Shown one piece after another: positions 1 to 7,333 of a stretch of 16,999 bases of DNA (position 1 is its first letter; every line of letters starts with the position of its first letter). Below the pieces are notes generated by a model that had not been told where the DNA came from, made no database searches, and saw only the letters and a program-made list of their open reading frames with translations. The stretch lies in NCBI GenBank assembly GCA_017379815.1, contig JAFNVK010000020.1, forward strand, positions 1-16,999, given 5' to 3'. The translations under genes were made by a program, and so were the position numbers. This stretch comes from Clostridia bacterium. GTDB lineage: Bacteria > Bacillota > Clostridia > Oscillospirales > CAG-272.

Positions 1-570
1 GTAGATCCCGCCGTCGGCCTTTTTGACCCGTCGGGTATTCTCGGGCTGGAGATGCTCGCGGACCTTCTCCTGGACGCCAAGGGCATATAGGGCGGAGGCA
101 GGATCATTTGGAGAAAACCAAACCTGAAGCCCGCGGTATTTGGACTGCGGGTAGGCGTTCATGTGAATGCTGACGAAGAGTGCGTCGGGCGTTTCTTGTG
201 CCATGTGCAAACGGGTGGCCAGATCCTGCTCCTTTTTGTGGCCGACGTAGTCGGATTGCGGATCGTAGAGCAGGACGTCGGTGCTTCTCGTGAGCCTGAC
301 CTCCCGTCCCATGGCAACGAGAAGATCGCGCAGGAGAAGGGCGGTCTGCAGGTTGAGATCCTTTTCCAGAGCTCCGCTTGCGGCGATCGCTCCGGCATCC
401 TCCCCTCCGTGACCGGGATCAAGCAGAATGACGCGCTCCTCGGCGTTCGTCTTTCCGAGCGCATCCTCGTCGGGCGTGTGGAGGGGAAGGAGGGCGAGCA
501 GGCAGAGCGGGAGTAAGAGCAGGAGAACGGGCAGGACGGACAGCGAATACGGTGTATATTGCTTATGCAT
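1..570 (-). CDS. N-acetylmuramoyl-L-alanine amidase (Amidase_3, CwlD-like), partial
   Basis: This zinc amidase cleaves the bond between N-acetylmuramic acid and L-alanine in peptidoglycan, outside the membrane. The reading frame is open from an ATG at 570 to the left edge, giving 190 N-terminal residues; the C-terminus lies outside the window. Residues 8-30 form a Leu-rich signal or membrane anchor. The catalytic domain begins near residue 46 with VILLDPGHGGEDAGA. Its visible zinc ligands are His54, Glu69 (in GALEKDLNL) and His136 (in SIHMNA). The last family motif, which carries the catalytic Glu, is beyond the edge. The start is supported by a GGGAGG ribosome site just upstream. CwlD of Bacillus is about 240 residues, so roughly 50 are missing. 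CwlD makes muramic lactam in the spore cortex, but other short Amidase_3 proteins act in vegetative cells, so the spore role is only a possibility. It is divergent from nusB. Confidence 0.88.
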   Translation of the reverse strand, partial: MHKQYTPYSLSVLPVLLLLLPLCLLALLPLHTPDEDALGKTNAEERVILLDPGHGGEDAGAIAASGALEKDLNLQTALLLRDLLVAMGREVRLTRSTDVLLYDPQSDYVGHKKEQDLATRLHMAQETPDALFVSIHMNAYPQSKYRGLQVWFSPNDPASALYALGVQEKVREHLQPENTRRVKKADGGIY

Positions 571-653
571 AAAAAGCCTCCCTTCGGCGCAGTTCTGCTT
601 CATCTTATCGGAGATTTCGCTCCCTTATGCAGGAAAAGGGGCAAAAAAGTGAA

Positions 654-683
654 AATATAAAATAAATATTGAATAATATGCAG
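654..683 (-). promoter_or_regulatory. Possible promoter of the amidase gene
   Basis: Read on the minus strand, CTGCAT (683-678) and TATATT (659-654) lie 18 bases apart, which resembles a weak sigma-A promoter. The -35 hexamer overlaps one of the TATGCA repeats. If real, it gives a leader of about 75 bases. A sporulation sigma factor is equally possible for a CwlD-type gene, and the match is not strong. Confidence 0.3.
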
Positions 684-691
684 TTTATGTG

Positions 692-719
692 TTGACTTTT
701 CGCGGTTTTGTTGTATAAT
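692..719 (+). promoter_or_regulatory. Sigma-A promoter of nusB
   Basis: TTGACT (692-697) and TATAAT (714-719) are separated by 16 bases, close to the housekeeping consensus. Transcription should start near 726, about 60 bases before the nusB start codon. It probably drives the nusB-to-ispA run and possibly genes further on, because I see no terminator before 11610. Confidence 0.85.
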
Positions 720-788
720 AAATAATGGTTTATTATGCAATTCCATGCCTGCTTATGCAGGTCTGAGAAGGAAGAGAGGAAGATCACG

Positions 789-1199
789 ATGACAAGAAAA
801 GAGGCAAGAGAAGAGGCCTTCCGCCTGCTGTTTGAGACCGAGTTTCAATCCGAAAGCTCGCCCGAGGAGATCTACGCGCGCTCGACGGAGAACCGCGAGG
901 TGGGTGAGAACGACTATATCCGCACCGTCTATTTCGGCGTGCGTGAGCATCTGGAGGAGCTGGATGGGATCATGAGCCGCCATTCTAACGGCTGGAAGCC
1001 CTCGCGCATCTCTCCCGTATCCCGCTCGGCGATCCGTCTTTGCATCTACGAGATGCTCTATATGCCCGAGATCCCGAACGCCGTTTCGCTCAACGAGGCG
1101 ATCGAGCTGGTCAAGCAGTTTGACGACGGAAAGATGCGTGCCTTTGTAAACGGACTGCTCAACGGAGCTAAAAACGAGATCGAGGCCAAGGCGGAATGA
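789..1199 (+). CDS. nusB: Transcription antitermination factor NusB
   Basis: NusB binds boxA RNA together with ribosomal protein S10 (NusE) and supports antitermination, mainly of ribosomal RNA operons. The 136-residue all-helical protein is of normal length for the family. It shows the family's N-terminal signature (TRKEAREEAFRLLFETEFQ) and the C-terminal block beginning with RISPVSRSAIRLCIYEMLY and continuing through PEIPNAVSLNEAIELVKQF to AFVNGLLNG. An ATG at 735 in the same frame would add 18 unrelated residues, but that stretch includes the leader hairpin and has no ribosome site. The ATG at 789 follows GAGAGGA at a good distance and starts at the conserved block. The stop codon overlaps the next start (ATGA, 1196-1199), implying translational coupling. 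Confidence 0.95.
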   Translation: MTRKEAREEAFRLLFETEFQSESSPEEIYARSTENREVGENDYIRTVYFGVREHLEELDGIMSRHSNGWKPSRISPVSRSAIRLCIYEMLYMPEIPNAVSLNEAIELVKQFDDGKMRAFVNGLLNGAKNEIEAKAE

Positions 1200-2152
1200 C
1201 CGTGGATTGCTTTTTGGGGATCGACACCAGTAACTACACCACCTCACTTTCGCTTTGCTCGCGCGAGGGGGAGATCCTGCTCAATCTGAAGCGCCTTTTG
1301 CCCGTTAAGGACGGGGAGTGCGGACTTCGGCAGAGCGACGCGGTATTTGCCCACGTCAAAAATCTGCCCGAGCTGATGGCGGAGCTTCGTGCGCATCTTG
1401 CGGACAAGCGTATCCTGGCGGTTGGCTATTCCGCGCGTCCTCGGCAGGCCGAGGGCTCGTATATGCCCTGCTTCCTCGCAGGGAAGGCGGCCGCCGAGAG
1501 CATTTCGGCAACGCTTGGCGTTCCGAGCTTTCCCTTTTCGCATCAGGACGGCCACGTCACGGCGGCGCTCTATTCGGCAGGGCAGATGGCTCTGCTCGAA
1601 GGGCAAACGCCCTTTGCCGCCTTTCACGTTTCGGGAGGGACCACCGAGGTGCTTCTCGTTCAGCCAAGGGAAAACGGACTTGACGTCTCCCTCGTGGGAG
1701 AGACGGCCGACCTTAATGCAGGACAGGCCATTGACCGCGTGGGCGTGATGATGGGGCTTGCCTTTCCCTGCGGAAGGGAAATGGAGGCACTCGCCGCCAC
1801 GGCGACGCAAAAGCCGCCCTCTCCGCGCGTTTCGGTAAAGAACGGCTGCTGCAATCTTTCGGGTCTGCAGAATCTGGCCGAGAAGCTCTGGCGCGAGAGC
1901 GGAGACCGCGCTCTGGTCAGTGCGTTCGTCTTTTCCTTCCTGGCAAAGACGCTTGAGCGCATGACCGAGGCTCTTGACCTGGCTCACCCCGGACTTCCGA
2001 TCCTCTATGCGGGCGGCGTGATGAGCAATCGCTATCTGCAAGCCCGTCTTTCGGCGCGGGGGAATACCTATTTTGCCGAGCCTGCCTTTTCGGCGGACAA
2101 CGCTGCGGGCATCGCTCTGCTTTGCCGAGCCGCATACGAAAAAAACACTTGA
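1196..2152 (+). CDS. TsaD/Kae1-family paralogue (Peptidase_M22, 'glycoprotease'-like)
   Basis: The 318-residue protein belongs to the ASKHA-fold Kae1/TsaD family, whose main member transfers threonylcarbamoyl to A37 of tRNA. Recognisable family features are the N-terminal GIDTSNYTTS, the metal-binding His pair in SHQDGH (His116 and His120, matching HMEGH of TsaD), SGGTTEV (146-152), the block AGQAIDRVGVMMGL (175-188), NLSGLQNLAEKL, the phosphate-binding YAGGVMSN (271-278) and SADNAAG with metal ligand Asp301. Each block differs from canonical TsaD: SGGTTE replaces SGGHTQ, and YPGG is altered to FPCG. The length is about 20 residues under typical TsaD. I therefore think this is the second, divergent copy known from Clostridia, often labelled O-sialoglycoprotein endopeptidase, rather than the essential TsaD. 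Its substrate is unknown. It is coupled to nusB by ATGA. Confidence 0.8.
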   Translation: MTVDCFLGIDTSNYTTSLSLCSREGEILLNLKRLLPVKDGECGLRQSDAVFAHVKNLPELMAELRAHLADKRILAVGYSARPRQAEGSYMPCFLAGKAAAESISATLGVPSFPFSHQDGHVTAALYSAGQMALLEGQTPFAAFHVSGGTTEVLLVQPRENGLDVSLVGETADLNAGQAIDRVGVMMGLAFPCGREMEALAATATQKPPSPRVSVKNGCCNLSGLQNLAEKLWRESGDRALVSAFVFSFLAKTLERMTEALDLAHPGLPILYAGGVMSNRYLQARLSARGNTYFAEPAFSADNAAGIALLCRAAYEKNT

Positions 2153-2216
2153 TCTTTGCACGCCGCGACGCTCCGGGAAAGCTCCCGTGTCGCGAGCCTT
2201 TGGAAGGGAGGACGCC

Positions 2217-3449
2217 ATGGACCGTCAAAACGGAATGCTTTCGGTAACACAGCTCAACGATTATCTGAAAATGTGGATGGACGGCGACCGCGTTCTTTCC
2301 AACCTTTTCGTGCGGGGCGAGATCTCCAATCTCAGCCTTCCGCGCTCGGGGCATCTGTATTTCACCCTCAAGGATGAGGAGGGGCAGGTGCGCTCGGTCA
2401 TGTTCCGCACCTATGCGGGGCGACTGCCTTTTCGTCCTGAGGACGGCATGAAGGTGATCGCGCACGGCAGAGTTTCGGTCTACGGCCCGTCCGGGCAGTA
2501 CCAGCTCTACGTGGACGATCTTCAGCCCGATGGGGCAGGGGCGTTGGCTCTGCGCTACGAGCAGCTCAAGCGCCGACTGGAGGCCGAGGGCCTGTTTGAC
2601 GAGGCGCGTAAAAAGCCGCTTCCCGCGATGCCCATGCGGATCGGTGTGATCACCTCTCCGAGCGGAGCGGCGGTGCATGATCTGCAAAACGTGCTGGGCA
2701 GAAGATTTCCCCTTGCCGAGATGATCCTCTTTCCCTCGGCCGTGCAGGGAGCGGAAGCTCCCGAGCAGCTGACGCTGGGAATTCAATTTTTTGCGGCATC
2801 CGAGCTTGTGGACGTGATCATCATCGGTCGCGGCGGAGGCTCTGCCGAGGATCTTTGGGCCTTTAACGACGAGGGGCTTGCCCGCGCCATTGCCGACTGT
2901 CCTATTCCCGTGATCTCGGCGGTGGGGCACGAGAGCGATTTTACCATTTGCGATTTTGTGGCCGACCGCCGCGCCCCGACTCCCTCTGCGGCGGCTGAGC
3001 TGGCCGTTCCCGATATGGGGGAGCTTCTGCAAAGCCTTTGGATGCAGGGAATGCGCCTGCAGAGCCTGCTTGGCGGACGTCTTTCCCAAGAGAGACGGAT
3101 GCTGGAGGCGCTGGCAAATGCTGCCGTTCTTCGCCGTCCCGAGCAGCTGCTTGACCGCTTTCGGATGCAGCTGGCCGACCGCGAGGAGCGTATGGAGCGT
3201 GGGGCCGCCCTGCTTCTGGAGCGCCGTCGGACGGCACTTGCCCGTGCGGCAGGCCGCTTGCAGGCTCTGAGCCCGCTTTCGGTCCTCGCTCGCGGATATG
3301 CCGCCGTTGAGCAGGAGGGCAGAACCTGCTCCTCCGCGTCAGCGCTTTTGCCCGGGGATCGGTTTACGGTGCGCTTTTCGGACGGCCTTGTCAGAGCCGT
3401 TGCCGAGGGCGTAGAGCTTTTTGAACGAGAAGAGAAGGAGAAGGATTGA
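2217..3449 (+). CDS. xseA: Exodeoxyribonuclease VII large subunit
   Basis: XseA is the catalytic subunit of exonuclease VII, which degrades single-stranded DNA from both ends and works with several XseB copies. The 410-residue protein has an N-terminal OB fold (about 8-105, starting SVTQLNDYLK), then the catalytic domain with GVITSPSGAAVHDLQNVLG (143-161), IIIGRGGGSAEDLWAFNDE (201-219) and PVISAVGHESDFTICDFVAD (231-250), followed by RAPTPSAAAEL. A long Arg/Leu/Glu-rich helical region follows, and the C-terminus carries LSPLSVLARGYA and GDRFTVRFSDGLVRA, as in the family. The frame is open from 2073, but the ATG at 2217 has the AAGGGAGG site six bases upstream and starts at the normal place. 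A 64-base gap separates it from the previous gene. Confidence 0.95.
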   Translation: MDRQNGMLSVTQLNDYLKMWMDGDRVLSNLFVRGEISNLSLPRSGHLYFTLKDEEGQVRSVMFRTYAGRLPFRPEDGMKVIAHGRVSVYGPSGQYQLYVDDLQPDGAGALALRYEQLKRRLEAEGLFDEARKKPLPAMPMRIGVITSPSGAAVHDLQNVLGRRFPLAEMILFPSAVQGAEAPEQLTLGIQFFAASELVDVIIIGRGGGSAEDLWAFNDEGLARAIADCPIPVISAVGHESDFTICDFVADRRAPTPSAAAELAVPDMGELLQSLWMQGMRLQSLLGGRLSQERRMLEALANAAVLRRPEQLLDRFRMQLADREERMERGAALLLERRRTALARAAGRLQALSPLSVLARGYAAVEQEGRTCSSASALLPGDRFTVRFSDGLVRAVAEGVELFEREEKEKD

Positions 3450-3450
3450 C

Positions 3451-3693
3451 ATGACGAAGAAAAGCAAAGGCTTTGAAGCCTCGATGGAGCGCCTGGAGGA
3501 GATCGTGCGCGCTCTGGAGAGCGGAGATAGGGGGCTTGAGGAATCCTTGGCCCTGTACGAGGAGGGGATCGCCACGGTGCGCTCCTGCTCGGAGATGCTG
3601 GAGAAGGCCGAGCAATCGGTCAAGGTCCTGCGCCTGCAGAATGACGGGAGCGTAACGCTTACGGATTTCCGCGCGGGAGGAGCCGACGCATGA
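3451..3693 (+). CDS. xseB: Exodeoxyribonuclease VII small subunit
   Basis: XseB binds the long helical region of XseA and is needed for active exonuclease VII. The product has 80 residues, typical for the family, and is almost wholly helical. It carries the diagnostic pattern FEASMERLEEIVRALESGDR, then LEESLALYEEGIATVRSC and LEKAEQSVKVL. The ATG at 3451 is one base after the xseA stop and follows the AGGAGAAGG site at 3436-3444. An ATG at 3421 inside xseA would add ten basic residues without a site of its own. The stop codon overlaps the ispA start (ATGA, 3690-3693). Confidence 0.95.
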   Translation: MTKKSKGFEASMERLEEIVRALESGDRGLEESLALYEEGIATVRSCSEMLEKAEQSVKVLRLQNDGSVTLTDFRAGGADA

Positions 3694-4580
3694 CGCACGA
3701 GGTCCTGGAGCTTCTTTTGCACCGCGATGCGGTAATGACCGAGGACGCCCTGCGCCGCTCTTATGCGGAGGATCCCGATCTGATGACCCTGCTGAATGCC
3801 GAGCGATACAGCCTTTTTGCGGGAGGAAAGCGGATACGTCCTACGCTGGTTCTGGAGTTCTGCCGTCTGTTTGACGGCGAGGACGAGGCGGCTATGCCCT
3901 TTGCGTGTGCCGTGGAGATGATCCACACCTATTCCCTGATCCACGACGATCTGCCCTGCATGGACGATGACGATCTGCGCCGCGGAAAGCCCTCAAATCA
4001 CAAGGTGTTTGGCGATGCGATGGCCGTTCTCGCAGGTGACGCGCTCCTCACGGGCGCGTTTGAGATCGCGGCCTCCAATACCGCGGCAGGAGCTGAGATC
4101 TCGGCCATGGCGGTTGCCTATCTTGCCGGTAACGTTGGACGCTACGGTATGGTCGGCGGTCAGGTGATGGATCTTGAGGGCGAGGAAAAGGAGCTTACCT
4201 TAGATCAGCTGCTCAAGCTGCATTCGCTCAAAACCGGCGCACTGATCACCGCCTCCTGCGTGCTCGGCGCACTTGCCGCAGGGGTATCCTTTGCGGATGA
4301 GCGGATGCGGGACGTGATCACTTATTCCGAAAACATCGGTCTGGCCTTCCAGATCGTGGACGATATTCTCGACCGCACGGGCGACGCGGACACCATGGGT
4401 AAGCTCGTCGGACGGGACGAGAAGCACAAGAAAAACACCTTCCTTCGCTTTTTCTCGGTGGAGGAGGCAGGCTTTTACGCTGAACGCTTGACGCAGGAGG
4501 CGGTTCGCGCCCTGCGTAGGCATCGCGGCTCGGACGCCCTTTGCACGCTTGCCGAGTGGCTGGTCAAGCGAAAGGCCTGA
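3690..4580 (+). CDS. ispA: Short-chain polyprenyl diphosphate synthase (farnesyl diphosphate synthase type)
   Basis: This cytosolic enzyme condenses isopentenyl diphosphate with dimethylallyl and geranyl diphosphate, giving the farnesyl diphosphate used for undecaprenyl carrier lipid and quinones. The 296-residue protein has GGKRIRP (45-51), the first Asp-rich motif DDLPCMDDDDLRRG (86-99) with the two-residue insert typical of bacterial enzymes, MVGGQVMDL (154-162), the KTG triad (181-183), and the second Asp-rich motif FQIVDDILDRTGD with Asp224, Asp225 and Asp228. Tyr81, five residues before the first motif, is an aromatic residue as in E. coli IspA and points to a C15 product, though C10 or C20 cannot be excluded. 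It overlaps xseB by four bases. In many Clostridia dxs follows this gene; here a DivPAP gene follows. Confidence 0.93.
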   Translation: MTHEVLELLLHRDAVMTEDALRRSYAEDPDLMTLLNAERYSLFAGGKRIRPTLVLEFCRLFDGEDEAAMPFACAVEMIHTYSLIHDDLPCMDDDDLRRGKPSNHKVFGDAMAVLAGDALLTGAFEIAASNTAAGAEISAMAVAYLAGNVGRYGMVGGQVMDLEGEEKELTLDQLLKLHSLKTGALITASCVLGALAAGVSFADERMRDVITYSENIGLAFQIVDDILDRTGDADTMGKLVGRDEKHKKNTFLRFFSVEEAGFYAERLTQEAVRALRRHRGSDALCTLAEWLVKRKA

Positions 4581-4629
4581 GTTGAATTTTCCCGAAAGGA
4601 AGGCTCTGCTTGGACAGAGCACTCTGGAT

Positions 4630-5097
4630 ATGTATACCTTTAAAGCACTTTTTACCAATTATTGGCTTTTGTCGGCTATTTGCGGTTGGATCCTGGCACA
4701 GACCATTAAGATCTTTACCGGTGTTTTCAAGCTCCAAAGCTTCTCCCTGCGTGCCTTTATCTTTGGAACGGGAGGAATGCCAAGCTCCCACAGCGCCACG
4801 GTCATGGGACTTTGCACGGCGATTGCCGTTACCGAGGGCTTTGCTTCTCCGCTCTTTGCCATCGCGTTCCTTTTGGCTATCGTTGTGATGATCGACGCCA
4901 TGGGGGTAAGACAGGAGACAGGCAAGCAATCCCGAGCGCTCAACCAGATCCTGGAGGAGCTTTTCTCGGATACGCCCGATAAGATCGAGATGCACTTCAA
5001 GGAGCTGATCGGGCACACGCCTCTTCAGGTCTTCTTCGGAGCACTGACGGGTGTGGGAACGGCGCTGCTGCTTTCCCTGATCCCCGGCATTCGCTAA
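4630..5097 (+). CDS. DivPAP family (DUF212, YuiD-like) membrane phosphatase homologue
   Basis: The 155-residue protein matches the divergent PAP2 family represented by Bacillus YuiD. It shows an N-terminal hydrophobic segment (11-30), the signature GTGGMPSSHSATV (46-58) that resembles the PAP2 phosphatase SxxxH motif, a second hydrophobic stretch (70-90), DAMGVRQETGKQ (89-100), a short charged loop, and LIGHTPLQVFFGALTGVG plus a last membrane segment (132-151). The substrate is not established for the family; a lipid phosphate or diphosphate is plausible next to ispA. The ATG at 4630 aligns with the usual family start, but its ribosome site is weak. A better AAGGAAGG lies at 4596-4603, and an in-frame TTG at 4582 could add 16 residues. 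It is 49 bases after ispA and 8 before tlyA. Confidence 0.83.
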   Translation: MYTFKALFTNYWLLSAICGWILAQTIKIFTGVFKLQSFSLRAFIFGTGGMPSSHSATVMGLCTAIAVTEGFASPLFAIAFLLAIVVMIDAMGVRQETGKQSRALNQILEELFSDTPDKIEMHFKELIGHTPLQVFFGALTGVGTALLLSLIPGIR

Positions 5098-5105
5098 GCG
5101 TGCCT

Positions 5106-5894
5106 ATGCGAGCAGATCTATATCTGAGCCGTAACGGCTACGCAGACAGCCGTCAGCGTGCGCGCATCCTGATCGAGCAGGGAAGCGTGCGCATCGACGG
5201 TCATCCCGTGACAAAGCCCGCACAGGAGATCCCCGAGGGGGAGCACGCCGTGGAGCTGTTGGACACGCTTCGCTACGTTGGTCGCGGAGGACAGAAGCTT
5301 GAGGCAGCGCTTGCGGCCTTTTCCCTGGATGTGCGTGAGGCGGTCTGCCTTGACGTTGGCGCGTCCACGGGAGGCTTTACCGATTGCCTTTTGCAGAACG
5401 GCGCGAGGCAGGTCACGGCGGTGGATTCGGGGAGCGACCAGCTTGCCCCCTCGCTCCGTGCCGACGCGCGCGTGCGCTCGATCGAGCGAAAGAATGCCAG
5501 AGAGCTTACCCTCGACGAGCTTGGCGGAGAGCCCGTCGACCTGATCGTCATGGACGTTTCCTTTATTTCCGCCACCTATCTTGTTCCCCTTTTTCCGCTT
5601 TGGATGAAGGAGGACGCCTTCGCCGTCGTTCTGATCAAGCCTCAGTTTGAGGTGGGCAGATCGATGCTGGGGAAGGGAGGGGTCGTTAAGGATCCCCGTG
5701 CGCACCGCCTTGCGGTGGAGCGTGTTCTGGAGTCAGCCGCCGCGTGCGGTCTGTGTGCCACGGGACTGATCCCCTCGCCCATTCGGGGAGGAGACGGCAA
5801 CCGCGAGTTTTTGGTTTGCCTGACAAGACCGCGCAAGGGTGTTACGCCCCTTTGCGAGGCGCAGATCCGCAGGATCTGCACGGCACAGACGTAA
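5106..5894 (+). CDS. tlyA: TlyA family rRNA 2'-O-methyltransferase
   Basis: TlyA enzymes transfer methyl groups from S-adenosylmethionine to ribose 2'-OH positions of 16S and 23S rRNA; some members methylate only 16S. The 262-residue protein has an N-terminal S4 RNA-binding domain (about 1-58, RADLYLSRNGYADSRQRARI) and an FtsJ-like Rossmann domain. Visible motifs are the SAM-binding block LDVGASTGGFTDCLLQNGA, MDVSFIS, LIKPQFEVGR and GKGGVVKDPR. The likely K-D-K-E catalytic set is Lys64, Asp150, Lys178 and Glu234, spaced as in Mycobacterium TlyA. A GTG at 5100, two codons earlier and two bases after the previous stop, is an alternative start. No ribosome site is evident for either, so translational coupling to the DivPAP gene is likely. 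Confidence 0.93.
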   Translation: MRADLYLSRNGYADSRQRARILIEQGSVRIDGHPVTKPAQEIPEGEHAVELLDTLRYVGRGGQKLEAALAAFSLDVREAVCLDVGASTGGFTDCLLQNGARQVTAVDSGSDQLAPSLRADARVRSIERKNARELTLDELGGEPVDLIVMDVSFISATYLVPLFPLWMKEDAFAVVLIKPQFEVGRSMLGKGGVVKDPRAHRLAVERVLESAAACGLCATGLIPSPIRGGDGNREFLVCLTRPRKGVTPLCEAQIRRICTAQT

Positions 5895-5945
5895 AGACAA
5901 GGACCGAGCAGAGAGACCGATTCTGCAGGAAGGAGCATGACGCTT

Positions 5946-6818
5946 ATGCTAAAGATCGCCCTGATCACCAACTTCAATATTCCCGAAAAGGCCTCGGCCG
6001 CCGCGCGCGTCGCGGATCGTCTCCTGGAGGAGGATTGCCGTATTCTGATCGCCTCCTACAACCGAGAGAAGCTTGAACGGCTGCACAAGCACCGCGAGGA
6101 GTTTTCCTATCTCCCTCTGGACACGCTGTACAGCGAGGCGGATATCCTCATTGTGATGGGGGGAGACGGAACCATTCTGGAGGCCGCAAGACGCGCATCG
6201 CAAAGAGGCACGCCCATTCTGGGGATCAATATGGGGCGGCTTGGTTACATGGCCGAGCTGGAAATGCGCGAGCTGGATCAGCTGCACCGCCTCTTTACGG
6301 GCGATTACGAGCTGGAGAAGCGCTCAATGCTTCGCGTGGAGCTTCGCGCGCAGGGCGGAGAGCTTCGCTCCTTCTGCTACGCACTCAACGATGCCGTGAT
6401 CTCCAACGGATCGGTCTCGCGCATCATTGATCTGGAGCTTTCCGAGAGCGGAACGCCGGTCACGACTTATCGTGCCGACGGTCTCATCATCGCCACGCCT
6501 ACGGGATCAACGGCCTATTCGATGTCGGCAGGCGGCGCGATCGTGGATCCGCGCGTGGAATGCTTCTGCGTCACGCCCATCTGCCCGCACTCCTTTATCG
6601 CCCGTCCCCTGATCTTCTCGGACAAGTCCGTCCTTGAGGTGCGCAATATTTCCGTGCGCGAAAAGATGCTCTATCTGACGGTGGACGGCAAAATGAATTT
6701 TGAGCTTTACCGCAACCAGACGGTCAGGATCACCAAGTCCTCTCTTGAGACCAAGCTGATCCGCCTCAAGCCCTGCGGCTTTTATAAAAAGCTCAGACAG
6801 AAAATGAATCTGGACTGA
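5946..6818 (+). CDS. nadK: NAD kinase
   Basis: NadK phosphorylates NAD to NADP in the cytosol. The 290-residue protein has the nucleotide motif GGDGTILEAAR starting near residue 72, NMGRLGYMAE (95-104), LNDAVI, and the long conserved block from YRADGLIIATPTGSTAYS through SAGGAIVDP (about 175-202), followed by CPHSFIARPLIF. All are standard for the family. An ATG at 5937 is also in frame, but it lies one base from the AGGAAGGAG ribosome site. The ATG at 5946 is ten bases from the site and gives the usual hydrophobic first strand (MLKIALITNF). It sits 51 bases after tlyA, in the usual Clostridia order tlyA-nadK-argR-recN. Confidence 0.95.
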   Translation: MLKIALITNFNIPEKASAAARVADRLLEEDCRILIASYNREKLERLHKHREEFSYLPLDTLYSEADILIVMGGDGTILEAARRASQRGTPILGINMGRLGYMAELEMRELDQLHRLFTGDYELEKRSMLRVELRAQGGELRSFCYALNDAVISNGSVSRIIDLELSESGTPVTTYRADGLIIATPTGSTAYSMSAGGAIVDPRVECFCVTPICPHSFIARPLIFSDKSVLEVRNISVREKMLYLTVDGKMNFELYRNQTVRITKSSLETKLIRLKPCGFYKKLRQKMNLD

Positions 6819-6873
6819 GCCGCGTGAGATTTCCCATTTCTACATTTTGGAAAGGAAGCAATAGAACGGAATT

Positions 6874-7329
6874 ATGAAAAAGAACAGACAGGAAAAAATG
6901 CTGGAGCTCATCTCCCGCTACGAGATCGAGACCCAAGACGAGCTGATCGACCGCCTGCGCGAGCACGGCTACGACGTGACGCAGGCCACGGTCTCCCGCG
7001 ATATTCGTGAGCTCAAGATCGCCAAGATGACCACGGGACGCGGAACCTACCGCTACGTTCTGCCCAAGCATTCGCAGGCAGGCTCGGGTATGCGCTTCAG
7101 CGCAACGCTGGTCGATTCCATCATCAGCGTGGATTATGCCTGCAATATGGTCGTGCTCAAGACCTATCCCGGTCTTGCCAACGCCGTGGCCGTTGGTATT
7201 GACGGCATGAACCTGCAGCAGATCCTGGGCTGCGTGGCCGGCGACGATACCATCATGATCGTCACGCGCGACGAGGAGTCCGCGCGCACTATCTCGGACC
7301 GTCTGCACGATCTGCTCAAGAATATCTGA
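6874..7329 (+). CDS. argR: Arginine repressor ArgR/AhrC
   Basis: ArgR is a hexameric, arginine-sensing regulator of arginine synthesis and catabolism genes. The 151-residue protein is full length. The N-terminal winged helix (about 1-66) carries TQDELIDRLREHGYDVTQAT and VSRDIRELKIAK, the recognition region. The C-terminal oligomerisation and arginine-binding domain (about 78-151) carries NMVVLKTYPGLANAVAVGID and the CVAGDDTIMIV block, whose Asp124 and Asp125 should contact arginine. The ribosome site GGAAAGGA lies a little far (about 15 bases) from the ATG. The gene is 55 bases after nadK and 4 before recN. I found no convincing ARG box in front of it. Confidence 0.95.
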   Translation: MKKNRQEKMLELISRYEIETQDELIDRLREHGYDVTQATVSRDIRELKIAKMTTGRGTYRYVLPKHSQAGSGMRFSATLVDSIISVDYACNMVVLKTYPGLANAVAVGIDGMNLQQILGCVAGDDTIMIVTRDEESARTISDRLHDLLKNI

Positions 7330-7333
7330 CGCT

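Larger units (their letters stand above)
571..788. promoter_or_regulatory. AT-rich divergent promoter region between the amidase gene and nusB
   Basis: These 218 bases are much richer in AT than the flanking genes and hold the promoters of two divergent genes. The core TATGCA appears five times: at 564-569, 626-631, 677-682 (here preceded by A), 734-739 and 754-759. The ten-base form CTTATGCAGG occurs exactly twice, at 624-633 and 752-761. The second copy forms the right part of a small hairpin (CCTGC, loop TTAT, GCAGG, 748-761) in the nusB leader. The first core sits in the palindrome TTATGCATAA that contains the amidase start codon. The repetition suggests an operator, but I do not recognise the regulator. 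Confidence 0.55.

Noticed and set aside
735..788. An 18-residue N-terminal extension of nusB from the ATG at 735
   Set aside because: It would begin just after the expected transcription start with no ribosome site, includes the leader hairpin, and the family sequence begins at 789.
2073..2216. A 48-codon N-terminal extension of xseA
   Set aside because: It overlaps the end of the TsaD-like gene, has no family similarity, and a strong ribosome site precedes the ATG at 2217.
6819..6873. ARG box for autoregulation of argR
   Set aside because: Only an imperfect TTTCC/GGAAA repeat is present, and it does not match the AT-rich 18-base ARG box pattern.
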